Shown here: positions 1 to 6,098 of the stretch, in pieces | Layout of the letters: the number at the start of each line of letters is the position of its first letter | How positions within the stretch are numbered: the first letter of the stretch is position 1 | DNA from: Bacteroidales bacterium UBA2861 | GTDB taxonomy: Bacteria > Bacteroidota > Bacteroidia > Bacteroidales > UBA932 | DNA length: 11,134 bases | NCBI GenBank assembly: GCA_002350615.1 | Contig: DEFD01000005.1 | Span: 1 to 11,134, forward strand | Direction of reading: 5' to 3' | Translations under genes and position numbers: made by a program | The notes under the pieces: generated by a model | Database searches by the model: none | What the model was told of the DNA's origin: nothing | Seen by the model: only the letters and a program-made list of their open reading frames with translations

Positions 1-96
1 GCCGCCGGTTTCCTCACCCGCGACGCCCGCGAAGTTGAGCGTAAGAAACCTGGTCAGCCTGGCGCACGTCGTCGCTTCCAGTTCAGTAAGCGTTAA
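1..96 (+). CDS. rpsI: 30S ribosomal protein S9, C-terminal fragment
   Basis: The first 31 codons of the window, ending in TAA at 94-96, read as the C-terminus of ribosomal protein S9. The basic tail ends in the near-invariant QFSKR, preceded by a TRDAR-EVERKKPG stretch that matches the usual S9 'RDxRxxERKKxG' segment. In the 30S subunit this tail reaches toward the P-site tRNA (family knowledge). The 5' end of the gene lies outside the window. Its position directly before rpsB and tsf is the common Bacteroidota arrangement rplM-rpsI-rpsB-tsf, so it is probably co-transcribed with rpsB, although a 177-base gap separates them. Confidence 0.95.
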   Translation, partial: AAGFLTRDAREVERKKPGQPGARRRFQFSKR

Positions 97-137
97 TCTT
101 ACTGGTGGATTTACGTCAGCACGGCTTAGGTACATAA

Positions 138-240
138 ATCCTGAGATCCCGGTGAGGATGAGAATCTTCCCGAGCTACAAAAAGGATTGCCGGGCCGCGA
201 AAAAATCCCGAAGACCAGCACAAGGCTGCTACTTCGGATT
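138..240 (+). promoter_or_regulatory. possible structured leader of rpsB-tsf
   Basis: The 177 bases between rpsI and rpsB hold no plausible gene but several complementary segments. ATCCT (138-142) can pair with AGGAT (155-159). A longer hairpin pairs AAT-C-CCGAAG (204-213) with CTTCGGATT (232-240), with one bulged C and an inner CAGC/GCTG stem (216-219 with 225-228). GGATT at 184-188 can also pair with AATCC at 204-208, which would exclude the longer hairpin. Control of rpsB-tsf by S2 binding its leader is known in E. coli; whether this leader works that way is inference. No TAnnTTTG promoter box is visible here. Confidence 0.35.
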
Positions 241-273
241 GATGAATGAGTTATTAAAAAGAACAAACAACCC

Positions 274-1116
274 ATGTCAAGAACTAATTTTCAGGAATTG
301 CTTGATGCAGGCTCCCACTTCGGCCACCTCGCTCGCAAGTGGAACCCCAAGATGGCTCCGTATATCTTCGTAGAGAGGAACGGCATCCACATCATCGACC
401 TGCACAAGACCGTCGTCAAAGTTGACGAGGCGGCAGAGGTCCTCAAGGAAATGGCCCGCAGCGGCCGTAAGGTCCTCTTCGTTGCCACCAAAAAACAGGC
501 AAAAGACGTCGTGGCAGAAATGGCCGCTTCCGTCAATATGCCTTCCGTGACCGAGCGTTGGCCGGGCGGTATGCTTACCAACTTCCCCACCATTCGCAAG
601 GCCGTGAAGAAAATGAACACCATCGACAAGATGAAAGAAGATGGCACCTTCGACAAACTTGCCAAGCGCGAGCGTCTGCAGGTGGAGCGCCAGCGGGCCA
701 AACTGGAGAAGAACCTCGGTTCCATCCGTGACATGTCCCGTCTTCCCAGCGCCCTCTTCGTGGTCGACGTTCAGAAAGAGGCCAATGCCGTTAAGGAGGC
801 CGTTCGTCTGAACATCCCGGTTATCGCAATGGTTGACACATGTTGCGATCCCACGCCCATTGATTATGTGATTCCGGCAAACGACGACTCCACGAAGTCC
901 ATCGCCCTCATCATGGATGTGATGTGCAAGGCTATCAACGAAGGCCTGGAAGAGCGCAAACTGGAGAAGGAAAAGGAAGCTGAGGCCGCTCCCGCAGAGG
1001 GCGCAGAGACCGCCGCTCCCGAGCGCAAGCTCCGCTCCCGTCGCGCCCCCAAGGCAGAACCCGTAGATGCCGCCGCCGAAGCTCCCGCAGCTGAGGCCCC
1101 CGCTACCGAAGAGTAA
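274..1116 (+). CDS. rpsB: 30S ribosomal protein S2
   Basis: This 280-residue protein is ribosomal protein S2, which binds 16S rRNA late in 30S assembly and supports S1 binding where S1 is present. The N-terminal signature GSHFGHLARKWNPKMAPYIF (about residues 13-32) followed by GIHIIDL is diagnostic. The central segments WPGGMLTNF, LPSALFVVDV and NIPVIAMVDTCCDPTPIDYVIPANDD match the family core. From about residue 228 the protein becomes a charged, then Ala/Glu/Pro-rich tail, a common lineage-variable extension. The ATG at 274 gives the normal S2 N-terminus. It follows an A-rich stretch without a Shine-Dalgarno sequence, as is usual in Bacteroidota. tsf follows after 25 bases. Confidence 0.97.
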   Translation: MSRTNFQELLDAGSHFGHLARKWNPKMAPYIFVERNGIHIIDLHKTVVKVDEAAEVLKEMARSGRKVLFVATKKQAKDVVAEMAASVNMPSVTERWPGGMLTNFPTIRKAVKKMNTIDKMKEDGTFDKLAKRERLQVERQRAKLEKNLGSIRDMSRLPSALFVVDVQKEANAVKEAVRLNIPVIAMVDTCCDPTPIDYVIPANDDSTKSIALIMDVMCKAINEGLEERKLEKEKEAEAAPAEGAETAAPERKLRSRRAPKAEPVDAAAEAPAAEAPATEE

Positions 1117-1141
1117 TTAACCCTTTAAAAAGCAAGTAATT

Positions 1142-2140
1142 ATGGCTATCTCTTTAGCAGATATCAAGAAACTCCGCGACATGACCAGCGCTGGCATGAT
1201 GGACTGCAAAAAGGCCCTCGAAGAGGCTGCCGGTGAGTTCAAGCGTGCTGTGGAAATCCTGCGCGAGAAAGGCAAATCCACCCTCGCCAAGCGCGGTGAA
1301 AACGAGACCACCCAGGGTGCTGTGCTCAGCCGTGTAAACGGCGGCAAGGCCATCCTCGTCTGCCTCGGTTGCGAGACCGACTTCGTGGCCGCCACCCCGG
1401 ACTTCAAAGCCCTGGCCGGCAGCATCGCAGATGCAGCTATCGCTGCTTTCCCTGCTACCGCAGAAGAACTGAAGGCCGTGAAACTTGCCGATGGTTACTC
1501 CATCGAAGAGGACATCACCAACCAGGCCGGTAAAACCGGTGAAAAGCACGTGCTGGCTTTCTACGGCGCCCTCGAGGCTCCGTTCGTGAGCGAATATGTG
1601 CACTTCAACGGCAAGCTGGGCGCCATCGTTTCCTTCTCCAAGGAAGTGCCCGCCGAGATTGCCCGCGGTATCGCCATGCAGGTGGCTTCCATGAACCCTG
1701 TGGCCGTAGATGCCGCTTCTGTCCCGGCAGAGGTTATCGAGTCCGAAAAGACCGTTGCCATCCAGAAGACCAAGGACGAGCAGGTTCAGAAGTCCGTTGA
1801 CAACGCCCTCAAGAAGGCCGGTATCAACCCCGCCCACGTGGACAGCGAAGACCACATCGAGTCCAACACCGCCAAGGGCTGGCTCACCGCCGAGCAGGCA
1901 CAGCAGGCCCGTGAGATCATCGCCAAGGTAGGCGCAGAAACCCTGGCCTCCCTGGAGCAGAAGGTCCAGATGATCAACGGTATCGTCAATGGCCGTATCC
2001 AGAAGTTCCTGAAGGAGAACACCCTGATGGAGCAGGAGTACCAGCTCAGCGACGACAAGCAGACGGTGAAGGAAGCCCTCGCCGCCGCCGACAAAGACGC
2101 CAAGGTTCTCGCCTTCAAGCGTTTCTCCCTGTCGGACTAA
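1142..2140 (+). CDS. tsf: elongation factor Ts
   Basis: This 332-residue protein is EF-Ts, the nucleotide exchange factor that releases GDP from EF-Tu. The N-terminal UBA-like three-helix domain shows the signature LRDMTSAGMMDCKKAL (residues 11-26). The EF-Tu-contacting TDFV motif is at residues 79-82, within CLGCETDFVAATPDF. Two core subdomains follow: GALEAPFVSEYVHFNGKLGAIV, and a helical segment around residues 185-255 that resembles the coiled-coil insert. The C-terminus returns to conserved sequence near QKVQMINGIVNGRIQKFLKE. It is longer than E. coli EF-Ts (283 residues), as is normal in Bacteroidota. It sits 25 bases after rpsB and ends 21 bases before a strong terminator hairpin, so it is the last gene of the operon. 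Confidence 0.97.
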   Translation: MAISLADIKKLRDMTSAGMMDCKKALEEAAGEFKRAVEILREKGKSTLAKRGENETTQGAVLSRVNGGKAILVCLGCETDFVAATPDFKALAGSIADAAIAAFPATAEELKAVKLADGYSIEEDITNQAGKTGEKHVLAFYGALEAPFVSEYVHFNGKLGAIVSFSKEVPAEIARGIAMQVASMNPVAVDAASVPAEVIESEKTVAIQKTKDEQVQKSVDNALKKAGINPAHVDSEDHIESNTAKGWLTAEQAQQAREIIAKVGAETLASLEQKVQMINGIVNGRIQKFLKENTLMEQEYQLSDDKQTVKEALAAADKDAKVLAFKRFSLSD

Positions 2141-2161
2141 TTCTTGAGTCCTCGTACCAAA

Positions 2162-2193
2162 GCGTCCTCCGGTTTCCCCGGGGGACGTTTTTT
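2162..2193 (+). terminator. intrinsic terminator of the rpsB-tsf operon
   Basis: GCGTCCTCCGG (2162-2172) pairs with CCGGGGGACGT (2178-2188) to give an 11-bp stem with two G-T wobbles. The loop is TTTCC (2173-2177) and a run of six T follows (2188-2193). It starts 21 bases after the tsf stop codon. The stem-loop plus T-run is read directly from the sequence. Confidence 0.92.
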
Positions 2194-2222
2194 GTGGATG
2201 AGGCGGAGATTTCGTATATTTG
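2191..2222 (+). promoter_or_regulatory. Bacteroidota promoter with -33 and -7 boxes
   Basis: TTTG at 2191-2194 and TATATTTG at 2215-2222 match the Bacteroidota sigma-factor consensus (-33 TTTG, -7 TAnnTTTG) with a 20-base spacer, inside the accepted range. The -33 box overlaps the last bases of the upstream terminator T-run. Transcription would be expected to start a few bases after 2222, at or next to the ATG at 2228, so the mRNA is predicted to be leaderless or nearly so. Confidence 0.8.
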
Positions 2223-2227
2223 CGCTC

Positions 2228-4168
2228 ATGATTTTGTACCTCACAGGCAGTCCCACCCGTTACGGGGAGCCGCATTTCACGCAGGACAACGGATTTTTGG
2301 CCGATGTCAAAGCGGAGCTGGCCCTGGCCGTACAAAGGGCTGGGGGAGCAGCGGGAGACAAACCCCGCGTGCTCCTGGTGAGCGCCGCCCCGGACGACCG
2401 CGGTTTCACGGACTCCGTCCTCAAGGGCATGAGTGAGTGCATTCAGGGCTCCGGTATCGACACGGAAAAAATTGTGATGCTGGACCGGCGGAATGCCGCG
2501 CAAGCCCCGGAACTGGTGCGTTGGGCCCATTGGATTGTCCTTTGCGGCGGCCATGTCCCCACCCAGAACAAGTTCCTGCACGAGATTCGGCTCAAAGAGC
2601 TCATCCAGGGCTTCGACGGAGTGGTGATGGGGTGCAGCGCCGGCAGCATGAACTGCGCAGACAACGTGTACTCCCATCCGGAGCTCCCCGGGGAGGCCCG
2701 GGACCCGCAGTATAAGCGCTGGCTCAAGGGGCTGAGCCTCACGGACATCAACCTGGTGCCCCACATGGAGCAGGTCCGATACGCGCAGGTAGACGGCCTC
2801 CGCCTGTTCGAGGACATTGCCTTCCCGGACAGCTGGAACCATCGGTTCTATACCTTCAAGGACGGCGGATACGTGAAAATCGTCCATGGAAAGCCCACCC
2901 TTTACGGAGAAGCGTATGAAATCACCCGCGGAGCCATGCGCCGCGTCAGCGAAGAAAACAAAACCTACAGTTTTATGAACTTAATTTTCATTTCCCCCCA
3001 TTTCCCGGCCACCTACTGGCATTTCTGCGCCGGGCTCAAACAAAATGGCGTGAACGTATTGGCCATTGCCGATACCGACTACTGGAATCTGTCCCAGGAG
3101 CTCCGTGGCAGCATTTCGGACTACTACAAGGTGAACAACCTGGAGAACTACGACGAGATGTACCGCGCCGTAGCCTGGCTGGCTCACAAGTGGGGCAAAA
3201 TAGACTGGATTGAGTCCAACAACGAGTACTGGCTGGAGCAGGACGCCCGCCTGCGTACGGACTTCAACGTAACCACGGGTATCCAGAACGACCACATCGC
3301 CGCCATCAAGAACAAGAGCGAGATGAAGAAGTACTACGCCCTGGGTGGCATCCCCACGGCCCGCCAGATCAAAGGCGCGGAAGGCCTGGCCAAGGTGAAA
3401 GCCTTCACCAAAAAGACCGGCTATCCTATCATCGCCAAACCGGACAACGGCATGGGCGCCAGCGGCACCTTCAAGATCCAGAGCGACGCAGAGCTGGAAG
3501 CCTGGTTCGCGGCCCATCCCAACGCCGGCGGCTTTGTAATAGAGGAGTTCATCACCGGCCTTCTGGTAAGCTACGATGCCATTTTCAATGCCGATGGGCA
3601 GCCGGTGTTCGAGAACAACACCATCTTCCCCACGCCCATCATGGAAATCGTTCACAATAATCTGGACACCTGCTACTGGACCAACAAGACCGTGCCCGCC
3701 AAGCTGGCCGCCATCGGCCGCCGGACCGTCAAGGCCTTCGGTATCAAGAGCCGTTTCGTGCACCTGGAGTTCTTCCAGCTGGACCGCGACCGCACCGGCC
3801 TGGGCAAGAAGGGCGACTACGTGGGCCTGGAAGTGAACATGCGTCCGCCGGGAGGCTACACGCCGGACATGATGAACTTTGCCCACAGCACGGACGTATT
3901 CCAGATTTGGGCCGATATGGTGGCCTTTGGCGAGGCCCGCAAGCCGCAGGGTGAGCAGTACTTCTGCGCCTACGCCGGCCGCCGCGACGGCAAGGCCTAC
4001 CTCCACAGCCATCAGGAAATCATGGACCGCTACGGCAGTGTGATGTGCATGGCGGAGCGCGTTCCGGATGCCCTGGCCGACGACCTGTGCAACATGGCTT
4101 ACATGGTCCGCCTCAAGGAGAAGAAGGACATTGACCTGTTCTTTGACTTTGTCACCCGCCGCGCGTAG
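2228..4168 (+). CDS. fused peptidase S51-like / ATP-grasp ligase protein
   Basis: This 646-residue protein has two domains. Residues 1-249 resemble peptidase family S51 (dipeptidase E, cyanophycinase). They show LCGGH (105-109), a nucleophile elbow GCSAGS with Ser137 as predicted catalytic serine, and LVPHMEQ with His179 as likely partner. Residues 250-646 resemble an ATP-grasp carboxylate-amine ligase: Lys404 in IIAKPDNGMGASG with its Gly-rich loop, FVIEEF (436-441), and probable Mg ligands Glu514, Glu535 and Asn537 (LEFF, LEVNMRP). The start at 2228 is chosen because the frame upstream contains the promoter and terminator; the domain also begins naturally at MILYLTG. Met250 (2975) could be a second, internal start. 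The substrate is unknown. S51 enzymes cut isoaspartyl or cyanophycin-like peptides and ATP-grasp enzymes form amide bonds, so linked synthesis and breakdown of a small peptide is a guess. There is no signal peptide, so it is likely cytoplasmic. Confidence 0.85.
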   Translation: MILYLTGSPTRYGEPHFTQDNGFLADVKAELALAVQRAGGAAGDKPRVLLVSAAPDDRGFTDSVLKGMSECIQGSGIDTEKIVMLDRRNAAQAPELVRWAHWIVLCGGHVPTQNKFLHEIRLKELIQGFDGVVMGCSAGSMNCADNVYSHPELPGEARDPQYKRWLKGLSLTDINLVPHMEQVRYAQVDGLRLFEDIAFPDSWNHRFYTFKDGGYVKIVHGKPTLYGEAYEITRGAMRRVSEENKTYSFMNLIFISPHFPATYWHFCAGLKQNGVNVLAIADTDYWNLSQELRGSISDYYKVNNLENYDEMYRAVAWLAHKWGKIDWIESNNEYWLEQDARLRTDFNVTTGIQNDHIAAIKNKSEMKKYYALGGIPTARQIKGAEGLAKVKAFTKKTGYPIIAKPDNGMGASGTFKIQSDAELEAWFAAHPNAGGFVIEEFITGLLVSYDAIFNADGQPVFENNTIFPTPIMEIVHNNLDTCYWTNKTVPAKLAAIGRRTVKAFGIKSRFVHLEFFQLDRDRTGLGKKGDYVGLEVNMRPPGGYTPDMMNFAHSTDVFQIWADMVAFGEARKPQGEQYFCAYAGRRDGKAYLHSHQEIMDRYGSVMCMAERVPDALADDLCNMAYMVRLKEKKDIDLFFDFVTRRA

Positions 4169-4223
4169 GGGAACCTTCGAAGGCGGGAGGACCGCCACGG
4201 GCACGAAAACAGGCGAAAGCGTA

Positions 4224-4256
4224 GCGCTGGCGGGCCGAAAGGTCCGCCAGTGGCGC
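4224..4256 (+). other. GNRA-capped hairpin in intergenic spacer
   Basis: CTGGCGGGCC (4227-4236) pairs with GGTCCGCCAG (4241-4250) over 10 bp with one G-T wobble, closed by a GAAA tetraloop (4237-4240). An outer GCG/CGC pair (4224-4226 with 4254-4256) extends it past a three-base bulge. No T-run follows, so it is not a standard terminator. The capped loop suggests that the structure forms in RNA. Just upstream lie a perfect palindrome CCTTCGAAGG (4174-4183) and a small GGCGG/CCGCC hairpin (4182-4196). Confidence 0.6.
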
Positions 4257-4296
4257 ATTAAGGGGCCAAAACGTGGCAGCAGCGGGACCTGCGAAG

Positions 4297-4356
4297 CGTT
4301 AAAGCACAGCAGGATGCCCCAGAGGGTAATCAGAGAGGGGTGGGTGTGCTTTAACG
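4297..4356. repeat. 12-bp perfect inverted repeat enclosing 36 bases
   Basis: CGTTAAAGCACA (4297-4308) is exactly reverse-complementary to TGTGCTTTAACG (4345-4356). The 36-base interior contains CCCC (4317-4320) and GGGG (4337-4340), which could add an inner stem. The repeat lies 33 bases before the promoter box of the csgG-like operon. It might be a structured RNA, a protein-binding site or a remnant of a small dispersed repeat. Nothing in the sequence decides between these. Confidence 0.6.
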
Positions 4357-4366
4357 GGGGGAGGGG
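4337..4366 (+). other. G-rich tract, possible G-quadruplex
   Basis: The + strand carries four G-runs in 30 bases: GGGG (4337-4340), GGG (4342-4344), GGGGGG (4356-4361) and GGGG (4363-4366), with spacers of 1, 11 and 1 bases. The long middle spacer makes this a non-canonical quadruplex motif. It shares bases with the right arm of the inverted repeat, so the two structures would compete. It lies 22 bases upstream of the -7 box of the next operon. Confidence 0.35.
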
Positions 4367-4388
4367 ATAAGGATTGGGGAAAAAGTGT

Positions 4389-4396
4389 TATATTTG
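4389..4396 (+). promoter_or_regulatory. -7 promoter box of the csgG-like operon
   Basis: TATATTTG at 4389-4396 matches the Bacteroidota -7 consensus TAnnTTTG exactly. It lies 16 bases before the ATG at 4413, which would give a 5' leader of only about ten bases. No TTTG is seen at the expected -33 distance; the region there is G-rich. The call rests on the -7 box and its position alone. Confidence 0.6.
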
Positions 4397-4412
4397 TGAA
4401 AATGTTTGAACG

Positions 4413-5297
4413 ATGAAAAAATGCATGCTTTGGGCCGCTATGCTGGCCGCGCTGCTTTCCCTGGCTCCGCAGAGCCTCATGGGGCAGGACAAGACCATCA
4501 AGAGGAAAGTGGCCATTGGCCGTTTTTCCAATGAAACCCAATATGCCAAGGGCATTTTCTACGACAAGGACAACGACCCCATGCGCAAGCAGGCGCTGGA
4601 CATCCTGTCCTCCAAGCTGGCCCTCAGCGGCAAGTTCATCCTCCTGGAGCGGGAAGATCTGGACGTGCTCATGAAAGAGGCCGGTCCGGAAGGCATGGCA
4701 AAAATTGGTGCAGACTACCTCATCCTGGGATCCATCACGGAGTTCGGCCGCAAGGCCCAGGGCCAGGAGGGCGTGTTCACCAGCACCAAAACCCAGACAG
4801 TGGAAGCCGGCGTGAGCCTGCGTCTGGTAGAGGCCGCCACCGGACTCATCATCTATTCCGATGAAGCCAAAGGCTACGCGGAAACCACCTCCAAACAAAC
4901 CCTCGGCATTGGCGGTACCGCCGGCTATGACGCCACCCTGAGCGACAAAGCCATCAACGCCGCCATCAGTCAGCTGGTGGAAAACATCATCAACAAATGC
5001 ATGGACAAGCCCTGGCGCTCCTACATCCTTACCTATGACGATGGTTCCTACATCATTTCCGGCGGCGCTTCCCAGGGCCTCCAGCCCGGCGACGCCTTCA
5101 TCGTGTACGCCAAAGGCAAGAGCGTCAAGAACCCCCAGACCGGCATGATGGTGGAACTCCCCGGCAAGCCCATGGGCAAGGTCACCGTGCTCTCTTCCTT
5201 CGGCGACACCCCGGAGAACGAACTTTCCTACTGCACCTACGAGGGACAGGACATTGACGAAGACCATCTGGACAAGTACTACATTTCCGACAAATAG
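4413..5297 (+). CDS. CsgG-family envelope protein
   Basis: This 294-residue protein has a signal peptide (MKKCMLWAAML, hydrophobic to about residue 19, likely cut near Gly24-Gln25) and a CsgG-like domain at about 30-198. The domain shows VAIGRFSNET (33-42), LLEREDLDVLM (77-87) and GADYLILGSITEF (99-111). Residues 204-285 form a beta-rich tail (SGGASQGLQPGDAFIVYAKG, NPQTG, GKVTVL) that resembles the FlgT C-terminal domain. CsgG in E. coli is a lipoprotein that forms the outer-membrane curli pore. Here no lipobox is visible (the only early Cys is Cys4), so a soluble or differently anchored periplasmic protein is likely. Nothing nearby looks like a curli subunit, so csgG itself is not claimed. 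It leads a four-gene operon with the next gene one base away. Confidence 0.85.
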   Translation: MKKCMLWAAMLAALLSLAPQSLMGQDKTIKRKVAIGRFSNETQYAKGIFYDKDNDPMRKQALDILSSKLALSGKFILLEREDLDVLMKEAGPEGMAKIGADYLILGSITEFGRKAQGQEGVFTSTKTQTVEAGVSLRLVEAATGLIIYSDEAKGYAETTSKQTLGIGGTAGYDATLSDKAINAAISQLVENIINKCMDKPWRSYILTYDDGSYIISGGASQGLQPGDAFIVYAKGKSVKNPQTGMMVELPGKPMGKVTVLSSFGDTPENELSYCTYEGQDIDEDHLDKYYISDK

Positions 5298-5298
5298 C

Positions 5299-5649
5299 AT
5301 GAAAAAAGTCATCATTGCACTGGCAGCCGCCCTGCTCACCCTCGCCTCCTGCGGCGTGGGCAATGTCTCCGTGAATTCCGGCAAGGCGGACAAGGCCTAT
5401 CTTTCCTTCTCGGCCGCCCAGGCCAAGGACATCCTTGTAACGGTGGACGGCAAGGAGTACCGGACCGAAACCATCCGGGTGAAGAACTGGTCCGGCGACA
5501 AGGACCTCAGGTCCCTCGCCAATAGTATCATTACCCTGGAACCCGGCACGCACACGGTGGTGGTCAAGGACATAACCGGCAAGGAACTCACCTCCCAGAA
5601 GGTGTTCATATCGGCCCAGGAACACAAAATGATAGGGCTGGAGCTATGA
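5299..5649 (+). CDS. small lipoprotein, possible PEGA-like domain
   Basis: This 116-residue protein is not recognised as a named family. It begins with a lipoprotein signal peptide ending in LASC, so Cys18 is the predicted lipidated residue. The mature part is short and appears beta-rich. Residues about 46-116 (LVTVDGKEY, ITLEPGTHTVVV, KVFISAQEH) follow the strand pattern of PEGA-type domains, where a 'pG.h.v.v' turn joins two strands; this likeness is tentative. The ATG at 5299 is chosen over the in-frame codon at 5254 because it gives a clean signal peptide and follows the previous stop by one base. Its stop overlaps the next start (ATGA), so it is translationally coupled within the operon and probably joins the same envelope complex. 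Confidence 0.8.
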   Translation: MKKVIIALAAALLTLASCGVGNVSVNSGKADKAYLSFSAAQAKDILVTVDGKEYRTETIRVKNWSGDKDLRSLANSIITLEPGTHTVVVKDITGKELTSQKVFISAQEHKMIGLEL

Positions 5650-6098
5650 GAAAATTCCTGACGATAGCCGCTGCAGCGCTTCTGATGTGCTCCTGCGGGC
5701 CTTCCGCAAATGTGCTCTATTACTGGGGCGGCAAGGCCTCCGACGGCGTAACCCGGTACGAGGACCGCTTTTATGAGGCCTATGGCAAATCCCAAAGTCC
5801 GGAAAGCCTGTGCGCCATGCTCTACGTCTATGAAGACATGCTGCAAAACCCCGGTGGTGAACGTGGCGTGGTGCCTCCGGGCATCTGCGCAGAGTACGGG
5901 TACCTTCTCCTGAAGCCGGAGACCGCCGCTGCCTTTGCAGAAAGCGCCTCCAAGCGTGAACGCGCCATTTATGAGCGTTCGGACTATGCCGCCTTTTTCC
6001 CGGAATACGGCCTCAAGCTCCTCCAGAAGGAGTTGGAGCTGTATCCGGAATCCCGTAAGTTTATAGAACCCCTCCTCAAAAAATTCGCAGGCAAATGA
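5646..6098 (+). CDS. DUF4810-like lipoprotein
   Basis: This 150-residue lipoprotein has a signal peptide ending MCSC, so Cys17 is predicted to be lipidated. The mature part carries features recalled for DUF4810: YYWGG near the new N-terminus (25-29), a helical stretch LCAMLYVYEDML, the VPPGICAEYGYLLL block (76-89), and KELELYPES (128-136). It is mostly helical and TPR-like in feel. DUF4810 genes are commonly found between a CsgG-type gene and a DUF799/GNA1162 gene, which is exactly the context here. Its biochemical function is unknown. It overlaps both neighbours by four bases, which implies coupled translation. It should sit in the outer membrane facing the periplasm, or at the surface. Confidence 0.82.
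   Translation: MRKFLTIAAAALLMCSCGPSANVLYYWGGKASDGVTRYEDRFYEAYGKSQSPESLCAMLYVYEDMLQNPGGERGVVPPGICAEYGYLLLKPETAAAFAESASKRERAIYERSDYAAFFPEYGLKLLQKELELYPESRKFIEPLLKKFAGK

Noticed and set aside
35..373. 112-codon + strand frame across the rpsI end, spacer and rpsB start
   Set aside because: It overlaps two certain ribosomal genes in another frame and matches nothing recognisable.
2144..2227. TTG start at 2144 for the S51/ATP-grasp gene, adding 28 residues
   Set aside because: That stretch consists of the tsf terminator and the promoter of this gene. The added residues look non-protein-like and the domain starts naturally at 2228.
1154..2887. 577-codon open frame on the - strand opposite tsf and the S51 domain
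   Set aside because: It runs through the terminator and promoter and across two certain + strand genes. Its composition is low-complexity antisense and it shows no recognisable domain.
4169..4412. tRNA or known small RNA in the spacer
   Set aside because: No cloverleaf, T-loop GTTCRA motif or CCA end is present, and I do not recognise any named RNA family; only generic structure is reported.
4413..5297. A genuine curli secretion locus (csgG with csgA/B/E/F)
   Set aside because: No curli subunit repeats or csgE/F-like genes are nearby, the protein lacks a lipobox, and the neighbours are DUF4810/DUF799-like.
2981..5393. Long - strand frames opposite the ATP-grasp domain and the csgG-like gene
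   Set aside because: They mirror certain + strand genes and have no start-site signals or motifs.
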